Below are positions 1 through 9,446 of a stretch of DNA of 64,000 nt, one piece after another. How positions within the stretch are numbered: the first letter of the stretch is position 1; every line of letters starts with the position of its first letter. Source of the stretch: Sphingobium amiense (lineage in GTDB: Bacteria; Pseudomonadota; Alphaproteobacteria; Sphingomonadales; Sphingomonadaceae); assembly GCF_003967075.1 (NCBI RefSeq), contig NZ_AP018664.1, positions 2,790,001-2,854,000 on the forward strand. The letters run 5' to 3'. The notes under the pieces are model-generated. The model worked only from the letters and a program-made list of their open reading frames with translations, was not told where the DNA came from and ran no database searches. The translations under genes and the position numbers were made by a program.

Positions 1-1
1 G

Positions 2-1237
2 CGGTTCGAGAGCATTTCGGGGCAGGCACGCGCCGGTTATGACCGTGATGACAGTCTGTTCAATATCCGCACGCAGGTCGCCGCCGATTACCGTTCGGGC
101 GGCTGGCATATCGGCGCGGAACTCTTCGACAGCCGCGTCTATGGCGACGATCCCGGCACGCCGGTTTCGACCGGGGAAGTGAATACGCTCGAACTGGTTC
201 AGGCCTATGTCAGCCGGGACATTCGCGCGCCGATGGGCGCGGGATCGCGCCTGACGCTGACGGCGGGGCGGATGATGCTGAATCTCGGCTCCCGGCGTCT
301 GGTCGCGGCGGACGATTATCGCAACACCACCAACGGCTATACGGGGCTGCGGGCCGACCTCACCGCGCGGCACGGATTGAGCGCCGTCGCCATCTACACC
401 CTGCCCCAGCAGCGCCGCCCCGATGACCGCGACGGCATCCGGAACGCGCGCGTCCGCTTCGATTATGAAGGGCTGGATCTGGTGCTGTGGGGCGGCATCG
501 TTAGCAAGGCGGGCCTTCCGGGCGGCGTGATGGCGGAGGGAAGCTATTTCCACCTCGGCGAGCGGGACGAGCCGGGTCGCCCGACGCGCGACCGGTCGCT
601 CGACACATGGGGCGGGCGGATCATCCGCGAACCCAAGGCGGGATTGGTGGATTTTGAAGTCGAGGCGTTCCACCAGACCGGCCATATCAGCGCCTCCGCA
701 CTTCCCGACGCTGCCCGCCAGCAGGTCAGTGCCGGTTTCTTCCATGCCGATGCCGGTTATACGTTCCCTGTCGCCTGGACGCCGCGCCTCAGCGCCGAGT
801 TCGACTGGGCGAGCGGTGACCGGCCGGGCGGGCGCTACGGCCGGTTCGACACGCTGTTCGGAATGCGCCGCGCGGACCTCGCGCCAGCCGGGCTCTACAA
901 TGCCATGGCGCGTACCAACATCCTCGGTCCGGGGCTGCGGCTGGAAGCGACGCCGAACAAGGCGTGGGACTGGTTCGTCGGCTATCGCGCCTTCTGGCTC
1001 GCCTCCCGCACCGATGCCTTTTCAGCCACTGGAGTGCGCGATGCGAGCGGTGCGTCAGGCCGCTTTGCCGGGCATCAGATGGAGGCGCGGCTGCGATACT
1101 GGCTGATCCCCAAAAGGCTGCGCTTCGAATATGACGGCGTGGCGCTGGCCAAGGGGGCGTTCCTGCGCAATGCACCCAACGCGCCTGCGGGCGACTGGAC
1201 CCTCTATCATTCGTTCAACCTGACCGCCTCCTTCTAG
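2..1237 (+). CDS. alginate-export family outer-membrane protein, 5' end outside the window
   Basis: The frame is open from base 2, so the gene enters from the left edge; an in-frame GTG at 179 is internal and not a credible start. The visible 411 residues have the alternating polar/hydrophobic strand pattern and aromatic girdle of an outer-membrane beta-barrel and end in phenylalanine, as barrels recognised by the BAM machinery do. The layout (a FESISGQARAGYDRDDS-like opening, strands through the whole length) matches the alginate-export (AlgE-like) barrel family common in sphingomonads, where members are usually generic outer-membrane channels rather than proven alginate porins. Substrate cannot be read from sequence. 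No partner gene is visible on this side. Confidence 0.75.
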   Translation, partial: RFESISGQARAGYDRDDSLFNIRTQVAADYRSGGWHIGAELFDSRVYGDDPGTPVSTGEVNTLELVQAYVSRDIRAPMGAGSRLTLTAGRMMLNLGSRRLVAADDYRNTTNGYTGLRADLTARHGLSAVAIYTLPQQRRPDDRDGIRNARVRFDYEGLDLVLWGGIVSKAGLPGGVMAEGSYFHLGERDEPGRPTRDRSLDTWGGRIIREPKAGLVDFEVEAFHQTGHISASALPDAARQQVSAGFFHADAGYTFPVAWTPRLSAEFDWASGDRPGGRYGRFDTLFGMRRADLAPAGLYNAMARTNILGPGLRLEATPNKAWDWFVGYRAFWLASRTDAFSATGVRDASGASGRFAGHQMEARLRYWLIPKRLRFEYDGVALAKGAFLRNAPNAPAGDWTLYHSFNLTASF

Positions 1238-1294
1238 CCCCCGCTTGCGCCCGTCGATCCGCCCGCTATGGCGGAGTCACGAGCGGGGAACGAC

Positions 1295-1933
1295 ATGGCG
1301 CAATGCGAAATGCTGGCGGGCAAGCGGGTGCTGTTCGTCATGGCGGTCGAGATGGAATATGGGCCGCATCTGCGGGCGCGGTTCGATGCCTTGCTGACCG
1401 GCGTCGGCCCGATCGAGGCGGCGCTCGCCACCGGCATGGCGTTGCAGCGCATGGCGGCGGATAACGCGCTGCCCGACCTGATTGTCTCGCTCGGCTCGGC
1501 AGGATCGCGGCGTTGCCCGCTGGGCGAGATATTTCAGGTGCGGAGCGTGTCGTGGCGCGACATGGATGCGTCGCGGCTGGGCTTCACCAAGGGGGTGACG
1601 CCGCTGATGGATCATCCGGTGGACGTGCCGCTCCTGACGCCGCTCGACCTGCCGTCCGCGCGCCTTTCGACCGGCGCGAATGTGGTGGGGGGCGACGATT
1701 ATGCCGCCATAGACGCCGATATGGTCGACATGGAAACTTTCGCCATAGCGCGTGCCTGCGCGCGGTTCGGGATACCGATGACGGGATTGCGCGGCATTTC
1801 CGATGGCCCCGGCGAACTCGACCATATTGATAGCTGGACGCAGCTTCTGGACCTGATCGACGAGCGGCTGGCGGTGGCGGTGGACGGGATCGAACCGGCG
1901 CTGCTCGCAGGAAGGCTCGATCCGGCGGCCTGA
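1295..1933 (+). CDS. 5'-methylthioadenosine/S-adenosylhomocysteine nucleosidase-like phosphorylase
   Basis: Predicted 212-residue member of the nucleoside phosphorylase (PNP/UDP) superfamily, closest in pattern to MTA/SAH nucleosidase, which removes adenine from methylthioadenosine and S-adenosylhomocysteine. Visible family signatures are the N-terminal AVEMEY segment, the LLTGVGPIEAAL glycine turn, VSLGSAGS, the purine/ribose-binding DMVDMETFA (MxxME type) and the RGISD motif carrying the catalytic aspartate. Start ATG 1295 is preferred over ATG 1268 because GGGGA lies about 6 bases upstream and the extra nine residues are not family-like. It converges with apt, whose product uses free adenine, so the two could be functionally linked in purine salvage; that is inference. 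Confidence 0.75.
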   Translation: MAQCEMLAGKRVLFVMAVEMEYGPHLRARFDALLTGVGPIEAALATGMALQRMAADNALPDLIVSLGSAGSRRCPLGEIFQVRSVSWRDMDASRLGFTKGVTPLMDHPVDVPLLTPLDLPSARLSTGANVVGGDDYAAIDADMVDMETFAIARACARFGIPMTGLRGISDGPGELDHIDSWTQLLDLIDERLAVAVDGIEPALLAGRLDPAA

Positions 1934-1943
1934 CGGCGGCGCG

Positions 1944-2480
1944 TCAATGCCCCTCGAAAGTGAGTATCGCTTCCGCCGGAATCCCTTGCGCCTTCAATGC
2001 CGCCATTCCGCCCAGATCGGGAAGGTCGATGGCGAAGAGCGCCATCAGCACGCTCGCGCCCTGCTCCTGCAGCAGTTGCGCGGCGGCGATGGCGGTGCCG
2101 CCCGTCGCGATGAGGTCGTCAATCAGGATGACGCGGCTGCCCACCGGAGCCTGCCCTTCATGCAGTTCCAGACGGTCGGTGCCATATTCCAGCACATAGT
2201 CGATGCCCACTGTCGGACCGGGGAGCTTGCCCGCCTTGCGCACCGGCACGAAGCCCTTGCCCAACGCCGTGGCGAGCGCCGCCCCCAGAATGAAGCCCCG
2301 CGCCTCGATCCCGACGATGAGGTCGGCGTCGAGCGGACGCGCGATTGCGACCAGCCGCTCGACCAGTTCGCGCAGGCCTTCGCCATCCGCCAGCAGCGTC
2401 GTGATGTCGCGAAACTGGATGCCGGGCTTGGGGAAATCTGGGATTGTCCGCACGAGAGCGGTCAGCGTGTCGCGGCTCAT
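1944..2480 (-). CDS. apt: adenine phosphoribosyltransferase
   Basis: Makes AMP from adenine and PRPP in the cytoplasm. The 178-residue product has the full APRT pattern: IPDFPKPGIQFRDITTLL near the N terminus, IEARGFILG (substrate loop), VPVRKAGKLPG, LEYGTDRLELHEG, and the PRPP-binding ILIDDLIATGGT. A longer open frame exists upstream, but start ATG 2480 is chosen because GGAGG lies directly upstream and residues before MSRDTLTALVRT are not family-like and overlap the petC terminator. It is separated from petABC by a strong hairpin, so it probably has its own promoter in or after that spacer. Confidence 0.95.
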   Translation of the reverse strand: MSRDTLTALVRTIPDFPKPGIQFRDITTLLADGEGLRELVERLVAIARPLDADLIVGIEARGFILGAALATALGKGFVPVRKAGKLPGPTVGIDYVLEYGTDRLELHEGQAPVGSRVILIDDLIATGGTAIAAAQLLQEQGASVLMALFAIDLPDLGGMAALKAQGIPAEAILTFEGH

Positions 2481-2498
2481 GCCCGCCTCCATAAAGAA

Positions 2499-2530
2499 AG
2501 GGCGCGGCTCCCTCAAGGAAGCCGCGCCCT
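2499..2530 (-). terminator. rho-independent terminator after petABC
   Basis: Perfect 11-bp inverted repeat, left arm 2499-2509 (AGGGCGCGGCT) and right arm 2520-2530, with a 10-base loop. On the minus strand the stem is followed by a T-rich stretch (CTTTCTTTAT), so it fits an intrinsic terminator for petABC transcription, placed 21 bases after the petC stop and just ahead of apt. Confidence 0.85.
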
Positions 2531-2551
2531 CTATCTTCGCGCCTGATCCGA

Positions 2552-3400
2552 TCAGACGGCCTTTTTCTTTTCCGCCCAGATATTCTGGTAGGCCATGTAG
2601 GCCAGAGCCGTCGCGATCAGGAGGAACAGGACCGTCGCCACACCCGCGCGGTGGCGGTTTTCCAGCTTCGGTTCCGCCGTCCACGTCAGGAAGGCCGCGA
2701 CATCCTGCGCCATCTGGTCGACGGTCGGCTTGGTGCCGTCGCCGTAAGTGACCTGACCGTCCGCCGTCAGCGGCGGCGCCATGGCGAGGTTCAGGTTGGC
2801 GAAATAGGGGTTATAGTGCAGCCCTTCCGGCGTCTTGGCGTCCGGAAATTCCTTCAGCAGTTCGGCGGGCTGCGGCTGGAAGCCGGTCAGCAGCGAATAG
2901 ACATAGGCGCTGCCATGATGGCGGGCCTTGGTCATCAGCGACAGGTCTGGCGGGATGGCGTTATTGTTCGCCGCCGCCGCCGCGACATTGTTCGCGAACG
3001 GCTTGGGGAAGTGATCGGCCGGAACGGGATCGCGCGTGGACGCTTCGCCGGTCTTGGGATCGACGTCAGGCGTCTTGATCGCCCACTGCTTCGCGATCGC
3101 CTTCACTTCCGCTTCGCTATAGCCAAGCTGCTGCAGGTCGCGGAACGCGACGAACTTCAGGCTGTGGCAGGCCGAGCAGACTTCCTTGAACACCTGAAAG
3201 CCGCGCTGCAACTGACGGCGGTCATATTTGCCGAACGGCCCTTCGAACGAGAAGGACACATGCTTGGGGTCGCGATGGAACTCATGTTCCACCGTCGCCT
3301 GCGGCGGATCGGACACGAAGGCAGCCGCGCCGAACAGGAAGGAAATCAGCAGCCAGCCCGAAAAGAAGAGGCCGACCAGAAATGCGCCGATGCGAACCAT
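2552..3400 (-). CDS. petC: cytochrome c1 of the bc1 complex
   Basis: Haem-c subunit of ubiquinol-cytochrome c oxidoreductase; passes electrons from the Rieske centre to a soluble or bound cytochrome c on the periplasmic side. The 282-residue product has an N-terminal hydrophobic signal/anchor (about residues 5-28), a covalent haem motif CSACH near residue 75, the downstream PPDLSLM and NPYF segments of cytochrome c1, a conserved methionine (NLAMAPPL) as candidate sixth ligand, and a C-terminal membrane anchor (VLFLLIATALAYMAYQNIW). It is the last gene of petABC, 15 bases after petB, and is followed by a strong terminator. Confidence 0.95.
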   Translation of the reverse strand: MVRIGAFLVGLFFSGWLLISFLFGAAAFVSDPPQATVEHEFHRDPKHVSFSFEGPFGKYDRRQLQRGFQVFKEVCSACHSLKFVAFRDLQQLGYSEAEVKAIAKQWAIKTPDVDPKTGEASTRDPVPADHFPKPFANNVAAAAANNNAIPPDLSLMTKARHHGSAYVYSLLTGFQPQPAELLKEFPDAKTPEGLHYNPYFANLNLAMAPPLTADGQVTYGDGTKPTVDQMAQDVAAFLTWTAEPKLENRHRAGVATVLFLLIATALAYMAYQNIWAEKKKAV

Positions 3401-3415
3401 GGAACCTGTTCCCCC

Positions 3416-4735
3416 TTAACCGGCGTTCGAAGGCTGGGGATCGGCGCCCATGCCGGGCAGCGCGTCCTCTTCGCCTTTGATGTTGTGGCGATTGAGCACC
3501 GATTCCGTGATCGACCCCGGCAGCGGCAGCGGCTTTTCAAAGCGCGCGATCAGCGGCAGGATGATGAGGAAGTGCGCGAAATAATAGGCCGCCGCGACCT
3601 GTGAGATCATCACATAGGGTTCCGCCGCCGGCGCCCCGCCGCAATAGCCCAGGATCAGCACGTCGAGGATGAGAATCCAGAAGAACTTCTTGAACGTCGG
3701 ACGATAATTGCCCGACCGCACCGGCGAGGTATCGAGCCAGGGCAGGAAGAAGAGCAGCAGGATCGACGCGAACATCGCCAGCACGCCCAGCAGCTTTGCC
3801 GGCACGAAGAAGAAGTCCACCGTGAAGGCGCGCAGGATCGCGTAGAATGGCCAGAAATACCATTCGGGCACGATGTGCGCGGGCGTCGAAAGCGGGTTCG
3901 CTTCGATATAATTGTCCGGATGGCCAAGATAATTGGGTGCGAAGAACAGCATGATCGCGAAGAGGATCAGGAACACGCCGACCCCGAAACCGTCCTTGGC
4001 GGTGTAATAGGGGTGGAAGGGCACAGTGTCCTGCGGCCCCTTCACCTCCACGCCCGTCGGGTTCGACGAACCCGGAATATGCAGCGCCCAGATGTGCAGG
4101 ATGATGACGCCCGCGATCACGAAGGGCAGCAGGAAGTGCAGCGAGAAGAAGCGGTTGAGCGACGCATTGCCCGGGGCGAAGCCGCCCAGCAGCCAGGTCT
4201 GGATCGGTTCGCCGACGACCGGGATCGCGCCGAACAGGCCGGTAATGACCTTCGCGCCCCAGTAGCTCATCTGCCCCCAGGGAAGCACATAGCCCATGAA
4301 GGCGGTCGCCATCATGAGCAGGAAGATGACGAGGCCCAGCAGCCACACCATTTCGCGCGGCGCCTTGTAGGAACCGTAAAAGAGGCCGCGGAAGATGTGG
4401 AGATAGACGACGATGAAGAAGAAGCTCGCGCCGTTGGCGTGCGCATAGCGCATCAGCCAGCCCGCATTGACGTCGCGCATCGTCTGTTCGACGGTGCCGA
4501 ACGCCACCAGGTCGTTGGCGCCATAGTGCATCGCCATGATGACGCCGGTGACGATCTGGATCACCAGAGCAAGACCGGCGAGCACGCCGAAATTCCAGAA
4601 ATAGTTGAGGTTGCGCGGCACCGGATAGCCCGCGCCGATGGCGTTGTAGACGAGGCGCGGCAGCGGCAGCTTCTCGTCCACCCACTGCATCAGCGGATGC
4701 TTGGGGGTATAATGTTCAGCCCAGGGAAAGCTCAT
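3416..4735 (-). CDS. petB: cytochrome b of the bc1 complex
   Basis: Integral-membrane subunit with the two b haems and the quinone sites Qo and Qi. The 439-residue product spans the membrane about eight times; visible hallmarks are NLNYFWNFG, paired histidines in MAMHYGAND and the YLHIFRG segment, [14 protein letters not shown] (Qo-site region) and the [14 protein letters not shown] segment carrying the PEWY motif essential for quinol oxidation. GGGGG lies 7 bases before the ATG. Middle gene of petABC, 12 bases after petA. Full family length (the b6 and subunit IV halves are fused), as in other proteobacterial bc1 complexes. Confidence 0.97.
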   Translation of the reverse strand: MSFPWAEHYTPKHPLMQWVDEKLPLPRLVYNAIGAGYPVPRNLNYFWNFGVLAGLALVIQIVTGVIMAMHYGANDLVAFGTVEQTMRDVNAGWLMRYAHANGASFFFIVVYLHIFRGLFYGSYKAPREMVWLLGLVIFLLMMATAFMGYVLPWGQMSYWGAKVITGLFGAIPVVGEPIQTWLLGGFAPGNASLNRFFSLHFLLPFVIAGVIILHIWALHIPGSSNPTGVEVKGPQDTVPFHPYYTAKDGFGVGVFLILFAIMLFFAPNYLGHPDNYIEANPLSTPAHIVPEWYFWPFYAILRAFTVDFFFVPAKLLGVLAMFASILLLFFLPWLDTSPVRSGNYRPTFKKFFWILILDVLILGYCGGAPAAEPYVMISQVAAAYYFAHFLIILPLIARFEKPLPLPGSITESVLNRHNIKGEEDALPGMGADPQPSNAG

Positions 4736-4747
4736 GAAATTACCCCC

Positions 4748-5314
4748 TTAACCCACGAGAATGGCGGTGTCGGAAGTGAAGCTGAACTTCGGAACTTCCA
4801 GATTCTTGGGCGCCGGCCCCTTACGGATGCGGGCGGCGGTGTCGTAGGACGAACCGTGGCAGGGGCAGAAATAGCCGCCAAACTCACCCCGATTCTCGCC
4901 CTCGCCCGCGCCGAGCGGCACGCAGCCGAGGTGCGTGCACACGCCCATGGTGATGAGCCATTCCTTCTTGCCGTCGACCGTGCGCTCGTCCAGCGTCTGC
5001 GGATCGCGCAGGCTCGACACATCGACCTTGTCCGCCTCAGCGATTTCCGCCGGGGTCAGGTGACGCACGAAAAGAGGTTGCGAGCGGAAAGTCGTCTTGA
5101 TCGCCTGCCCCGGCTGGATCGCCGACAGATCGACCTCGGTCGATGCGAGCGCCAGCACGTCGGCGCTGGGATTCATCTGGTCGATCAGCGGGAGAACGGT
5201 CACCACCGCCCCTACGCCCGCGAAGCTCACGGCTGCGATATTGATGAAATCGCGGCGACGCACACCTTCCTCGCCGGATAATGCCTGTCCGTCAGAATGC
5301 TCTACGCTCGCCAT
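4748..5314 (-). CDS. petA: Rieske iron-sulfur subunit of the bc1 complex
   Basis: Carries the 2Fe-2S centre that accepts the first electron from ubiquinol. The 188-residue protein has an N-terminal RRDFINIAAVSFAGVGAV segment, a Tat-type signal-anchor typical of Rieske subunits, and the two cluster-binding boxes CTHLGC and CPCHGS near residues 130-155, with the intervening loop. AGAGG lies just upstream of the ATG. First gene of petABC. The 205-base gap to the divergent trmL must hold the petABC promoter, although no clear -35/-10 pair could be picked out by eye. Confidence 0.96.
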   Translation of the reverse strand: MASVEHSDGQALSGEEGVRRRDFINIAAVSFAGVGAVVTVLPLIDQMNPSADVLALASTEVDLSAIQPGQAIKTTFRSQPLFVRHLTPAEIAEADKVDVSSLRDPQTLDERTVDGKKEWLITMGVCTHLGCVPLGAGEGENRGEFGGYFCPCHGSSYDTAARIRKGPAPKNLEVPKFSFTSDTAILVG

Positions 5315-5519
5315 GCACCTCTACCCTTGCAAGACTTCCCTGCACACCGCATTGCCGTCGCCGACACTGTTAATCAAGGAATTTGGGATGTCAGCCATGG
5401 CTGGCCCCGCCTTCCCCCCGGCGTGGTTCGTGGGCCTGATAACCAGACTGCAAGCGCTTTGCCAACAGCAAACTCGCGCACCCTATGACAATTTGCCGCA
5501 GTGCATTATGGCGGCGGCC

Positions 5520-5978
5520 ATGCGTATCGCTCTCTACCAACCGGAGATCGCGGGCAATGTCGGCGCGGTGCTGCGCCTTGCCGCCTGCTTTTCCGTCCCC
5601 GTCGACATCATCATGCCGACCGGATTCGCCTTTTCGGACGCGCGGCTGAAACGCGCGGCCATGGATTATGGGGAGGCCGCGGACGTGACGCGCCACGCCA
5701 ATTTCGCCGCCTTCGACGCGGAACGCCGCGCGCAGGGCCGCCGCCTGCTGCTGCTGAGCGCGCATGCGTCGCAGCGCCTGCCCGATGTCCGGTTCGAGGA
5801 GAGCGACGTGCTGATGATGGGATCGGAAAGCGCCGGTGTGCCGCCGGAGGTGCGTGACATCGCGGACATCCGCGTGCGCATCCCCATGGCGCCGGGCTTC
5901 CGGTCGCTCAACCTTGCCGTATCGACCGGCATCGCGGTCGCCGAAGCGCTGCGCCAGACAGAGGCCTTTCCCGCATGA
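5520..5978 (+). CDS. trmL: tRNA (cytidine/uridine-34 2'-O)-methyltransferase
   Basis: SPOUT-class methyltransferase that 2'-O-methylates the wobble base of certain leucine tRNAs. The product begins MRIALYQPEIAGNVGAVLRL, the conserved TrmL N terminus, and shows the knot-forming MGSESAGVPPEVRD and IPMAPGFRSLNLAVSTGIAVAEALRQ motifs that bind S-adenosylmethionine. Length (152 residues) is that of the family. ATG 5508 (MAAAMRIAL) is an alternative start; longer upstream in-frame starts give a non-conserved extension. The stop overlaps the hemF start by four bases (ATGA), implying translational coupling. Confidence 0.92.
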   Translation: MRIALYQPEIAGNVGAVLRLAACFSVPVDIIMPTGFAFSDARLKRAAMDYGEAADVTRHANFAAFDAERRAQGRRLLLLSAHASQRLPDVRFEESDVLMMGSESAGVPPEVRDIADIRVRIPMAPGFRSLNLAVSTGIAVAEALRQTEAFPA

Positions 5979-6859
5979 CCAATCCCGTGCCCGCCGTCCC
6001 CTTCCCGCTCGACGCCCGGCAGCAGGCGGCGCGCGGCTGGTTCGAATCGCTGCGGGACCGCATCTGCGCCGAGTTCGAAACCATCGAACGCGAGGCAGGA
6101 AGCGATGCGTCTTTTACCTACACGGCATGGGACCGGGAGGCGGAGGGACAGGCGCCGGGCGAAGGCGGCGGCGGCGTGCGCGGCGTCATGAAGGGCAGGA
6201 TATTCGAGAAGGTCGGCGTCAACATATCGACCGTGGGCGGCGAGTTCGCCCCGGCCTTTGCCCAGACGATCCATGGCGCGGCGGACAATCCCGCCTTCTT
6301 CGCGACCGGCATCAGCCTGGTTGCGCATATGGCCAACCCCCATGTCCCGGCCGTGCATATGAATACGCGCTACCTCGTCACCACCAAAAGCTGGTTCGGC
6401 GGGGGCGCTGATCTTAATCCGCCTCTGCCCCGCGAAGACGATACAGCGCATTTTCACGCCGTGCTGAAAGAGGCGTGCGACGCGCACGATCCGGATCATT
6501 ATCCCCGGTTCAAGGCATGGGCGGACGACTATTTCTTCATCCCCCATCGCGGCGTGCATCGGGGCGTCGGCGGCATTTTCTACGATCATCTCGAATGCCC
6601 GGACGATGCGGCGTTCGATGCGAACTTCGCCTTCACCCGCGCGGTGGGGGACGCATTCCTCGCCGCTTTCCCGCCGATCGTGCGGCGGCGGATGGGAGAG
6701 GACTGGACCGATGCGGACTATGCGACGATGCTGGAATGGCGCGGGCGCTATGCGGAATTCAACCTCGTCCACGATCGCGGCACGCTGTTCGGCCTCAAGA
6801 CCGGCGGCAATATCGACGCCATCCTGATGAGCCTGCCGCCGATGGCGAGTTGGAGCTAG
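5975..6859 (+). CDS. hemF: oxygen-dependent coproporphyrinogen III oxidase
   Basis: Catalyses oxidative decarboxylation of coproporphyrinogen III to protoporphyrinogen IX in haem synthesis, using molecular oxygen. The 294-residue product carries the family blocks KVGVNISTVGGEF, VHMNTRYLVTTKSWFGGGAD, and FFIPHRGVHRGVGGIFYDHL, and ends with the conserved YAEFNLVHDRGTLFGLKTGG region. Its start overlaps the trmL stop by four bases. The next gene (GNAT) starts five bases after the hemF stop, so trmL-hemF-GNAT is likely one transcript. Confidence 0.95.
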   Translation: MTNPVPAVPFPLDARQQAARGWFESLRDRICAEFETIEREAGSDASFTYTAWDREAEGQAPGEGGGGVRGVMKGRIFEKVGVNISTVGGEFAPAFAQTIHGAADNPAFFATGISLVAHMANPHVPAVHMNTRYLVTTKSWFGGGADLNPPLPREDDTAHFHAVLKEACDAHDPDHYPRFKAWADDYFFIPHRGVHRGVGGIFYDHLECPDDAAFDANFAFTRAVGDAFLAAFPPIVRRRMGEDWTDADYATMLEWRGRYAEFNLVHDRGTLFGLKTGGNIDAILMSLPPMASWS

Positions 6860-6863
6860 CCCC

Positions 6864-7460
6864 GTGGGCCTGACGCCGGTGGAGCCAGGGATGGTGGCGA
6901 CCATCGTCACTCATCTGGAAATGCGGGACCGGCCCAGGCCCGCGCCGGTTCCGCCCGCGCCGCTGCGGTTGGTGCGCTGGAAAAGCCCGGACCTCGACGC
7001 CTACCGCACGCTTTTCCGCCGCGTGGGCGAGGAGTGGTTGTGGTTTTCCCGGCTCGTCATGGCGGATGACGCGCTGCGCGCCATCATCCATGACCCGGCG
7101 GTGGAGGTCTATGCCGTCACCGATCCGCGCGGGACCGAAGTGGGCCTGCTGGAACTGGATTTCCGCGCGCTTCCCGATTGCGAACTGAGCTTTTTCGGCC
7201 TCGCGCCCGGCTATACCGGCAAGGGGCTGGGCCGCTGGCTGATGGCACAGGCGGTGTCGCTCGCCTGGCGCAAGGGGGTGGAGCGCTTCTGGGTGCACAC
7301 CTGCACGCTGGACAGCCCGGCGGCGATGGGTTTCTACATCAAATCGGGCTTCGTGCCGTTCGCGCGCGAAGTCGAGACGTTCGCCGATCCGCGCCTTGCC
7401 GGCATCCTGCCGCGTGAAGCGGCGCGCCATGTGCCCGTGCTGGATCAGTCCGCCGCCTGA
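6864..7460 (+). CDS. GNAT-family N-acetyltransferase
   Basis: Probable acyltransferase of the GCN5-related family; acceptor unknown. The 198-residue protein has the acetyl-CoA pyrophosphate loop GYTGKGLGRWLM (Q/R-x-x-G-x-G/A type) near residue 118, followed by the helix and the C-terminal TLDSPAAMGFYIKSGF segment that is typical of motif B. The GTG at 6864 gives the longest frame and lies five bases after hemF; an ATG at 6891 (MVATIVTH) is a plausible alternative start. The 3' end overlaps the convergent membrane-protein gene by 16 bases. Confidence 0.8.
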   Translation: MGLTPVEPGMVATIVTHLEMRDRPRPAPVPPAPLRLVRWKSPDLDAYRTLFRRVGEEWLWFSRLVMADDALRAIIHDPAVEVYAVTDPRGTEVGLLELDFRALPDCELSFFGLAPGYTGKGLGRWLMAQAVSLAWRKGVERFWVHTCTLDSPAAMGFYIKSGFVPFAREVETFADPRLAGILPREAARHVPVLDQSAA

Positions 7461-8206
7461 CGATAGAGCCGCGCCAGCATCACAAGCATATAGACCTGCA
7501 CCACGCCCGACACACCCGCAGCGGCGATGCCGCCTGCGAGGCGCGCGCCGTCCACGCCCGCGACCAGACCGCCGATGACGCCGAACACGGCCTGCGCCGC
7601 CGAACCCGCTATGGTCGAGACGACAAGCACGATGGCGATGAAGCCCAGAAGCCGCCAGAAACCGCCTTTGGTCAGCGCCCATGCGCGCCTGAGCGACGCC
7701 AGCACGCCCAGATGATCGTCGATCACCACCGGGTTGAGCAGCGCCAGCCGCGTTCCCACGAACAGGCCGACGCCCACCATGGCGATCACCGCCCCGGTAT
7801 TGCCACCCAGCAGAATGAGCGGCGCGGATACCAGGATGACGATGACGAACAGCAGCAGCCCCGCCAGCACGCTCGTCCCGATGAGCACCGGGAGGCGATG
7901 CAACGCAAGCCGGAGCGCTTCGGCCACGCTGATCCCCGGCCGCAGCGCCAGCGCGAACAGCGTCAGCGACCCGAACCAGATGAGCAGGATGGCGAGCGTC
8001 AGGCTCAGCCAGTAGCTCGGCGGCACTGCCGGCATCGTCCCCTTCATGGTCGCTGACCATTGCACCAGTTCGGGCGGCGTCATCTCCTGAAGCAGCACGA
8101 TGGGCAGCGCCACGAACAGCAGGGCGACAGGCAGCAGCAACGCCGCTTCGCGCGCGACGAAGGCCACCGCTTCCTCCCACGCCTTGCCGATCGACAGTGT
8201 CGCCAT
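7445..8206 (-). CDS. multi-pass membrane protein, function unknown
   Basis: 253-residue protein with about six hydrophobic segments: near residues 17-40, 62-82, 95-125, 130-155, 180-215 and 225-250. The pattern (long helices, a conserved-looking [19 protein letters not shown] between helices) resembles the glycerophosphoryl-diester phosphodiesterase membrane-domain and related DUF families of sphingomonads, but I cannot assign it. The start [13 protein letters not shown] at 8206 is chosen over an upstream in-frame ATG at 8341 because the longer form would overlap the divergent lipB and has no family-like sequence. It converges with the GNAT gene. Confidence 0.7.
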   Translation of the reverse strand: MATLSIGKAWEEAVAFVAREAALLLPVALLFVALPIVLLQEMTPPELVQWSATMKGTMPAVPPSYWLSLTLAILLIWFGSLTLFALALRPGISVAEALRLALHRLPVLIGTSVLAGLLLFVIVILVSAPLILLGGNTGAVIAMVGVGLFVGTRLALLNPVVIDDHLGVLASLRRAWALTKGGFWRLLGFIAIVLVVSTIAGSAAQAVFGVIGGLVAGVDGARLAGGIAAAGVSGVVQVYMLVMLARLYRQAAD

Positions 8207-8283
8207 ATCTTTATGCCTGCCCTTATGGAGCGAAAATGAGCGCGAGACTTGATCGCTCGCCGCGTCCAAGTCAAGGAACGCCC

Positions 8284-9009
8284 ATGTCTGCCGAAACGCC
8301 ATCGCAACAGCAGAGCGAAGCGCCCCTGCCCTTCCAGCCATCGGTGGAATGGCGCGTCGATGCGTCGCCTGTCGATTACCCCGCCGCGCTCGCCGACATG
8401 GAAGCGCGCGCCGCCGCCATCTACGCGGGCGAAGCGAACGAGCGGGTCTGGCTGCTGGAGCATCCGCCGCTCTACACCGCCGGGACCAGCGCCGATCCGG
8501 CGGAACTGCTCGACCCGCGCTTTCCGGTGCACGATGCCGGGCGCGGCGGGCGATACACCTATCATGGGCCGGGGCAGCGGATCGGCTATCTCAGCATAGA
8601 TCTGGGGCAGCGCGGCAGGGACGTGCGCAACTTCGTCCATCATCTCGAAGGGTGGATGATCGCGGCGCTCGCCGACCTCGGCATCGCGGCGCGACGGGCG
8701 GAGGGACGGATCGGCATCTGGACCGACGACCGGGAGGGCCGGGAAGCGAAGATCGGCGCGCTCGGCATCCGCGTGCGGCGCTGGGTTACGCTGCACGGCT
8801 TTTCGATCAACGTCGATCCCGACCTGTCCCATTTCGGCGGCATCGTGCCGTGCGGCATCAGCGAATATCCCGTGACCAGCATCGCGGCGCTGGGCGGCGA
8901 TGCCTCCATGGCGGCGCTCGATCTGGCGCTGCATGCGCATTTCCCGGCCTTTCTCAGCCGGCTGCGGCGATGTGGCGGGGGACTTGAGCAATGCGAATCC
9001 GCTCGCTAG
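8284..9009 (+). CDS. lipB: lipoyl(octanoyl) transferase
   Basis: Transfers octanoate from acyl carrier protein to the lipoyl domains of pyruvate/oxoglutarate dehydrogenases and the glycine cleavage system, the first step of endogenous lipoylation. The 241-residue product shows [28 protein letters not shown], the catalytic lysine in [10 protein letters not shown] and the catalytic cysteine in IVPCGI. ATG 8284 is chosen because AAGGA sits about 7 bases upstream; an in-frame ATG at 8197 lies in the region of the divergent gene start. Monocistronic or followed by the small lipoprotein gene. Confidence 0.93.
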   Translation: MSAETPSQQQSEAPLPFQPSVEWRVDASPVDYPAALADMEARAAAIYAGEANERVWLLEHPPLYTAGTSADPAELLDPRFPVHDAGRGGRYTYHGPGQRIGYLSIDLGQRGRDVRNFVHHLEGWMIAALADLGIAARRAEGRIGIWTDDREGREAKIGALGIRVRRWVTLHGFSINVDPDLSHFGGIVPCGISEYPVTSIAALGGDASMAALDLALHAHFPAFLSRLRRCGGGLEQCESAR

Positions 9010-9071
9010 GGTCGGCGCTCTTCGCCAGGTGGGGGGCCGCCGGGCTTGACCTTATTGCCAGGGAGACCCGG

Positions 9072-9359
9072 ATGCGCCGGACCGCCATCACTGCCCTTTC
9101 CGCCATGCTCATCGCTCTTCCGCTCGCCTCGTGCGGCGGCAAGGACGAGAGCGAGACCAAGGTGCAGATGAAGGATATGGACGTGGTGGACGGCACGGCG
9201 ACCGACGCCATGACCGACCTCGACGGCGTGCAGAGCGAAGGCGCGGCAGTGGCCATGCCCGGCGCCAACGCCGTCAGCAACATGAGCGCGGCCGCTCCGG
9301 CGAAAAAAGCGGAAGCCGCGCCGGCCGATCAGGAGGCTGAAGTGTTGTCTGATCAGTAG
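9072..9359 (+). CDS. small predicted lipoprotein
   Basis: 95-residue protein beginning MRRTAITALSAMLIALPLASCGGKDE: a positively charged start, hydrophobic core and LASC lipobox, so cleavage before Cys21 and lipid attachment are expected. The mature part is acidic and alanine-rich with low complexity (AAAPAKKAEAAPADQEAEV) and no recognisable domain. ATG 9072 with GGGAG upstream is preferred to an earlier frame start at 8991, which overlaps lipB and hides the signal peptide. Function unknown. Confidence 0.7.
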   Translation: MRRTAITALSAMLIALPLASCGGKDESETKVQMKDMDVVDGTATDAMTDLDGVQSEGAAVAMPGANAVSNMSAAAPAKKAEAAPADQEAEVLSDQ

Positions 9360-9446
9360 GCGCTCCGTTCAGCGTCCGGAAAGACAGCGCACTTCAACAG
9401 AAGCGGGCAGCACAGGCGGCGATCCGCACCGACAAAGAGGTTTGAG

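Noticed and set aside
2..1237. start of the first gene at GTG 179
   Set aside because: The coding pattern continues upstream in the same frame to base 2; the GTG is internal.
4026..5281. plus-strand frames over petB and petA
   Set aside because: Antisense shadows of the bc1 genes, rich in H, D and R.
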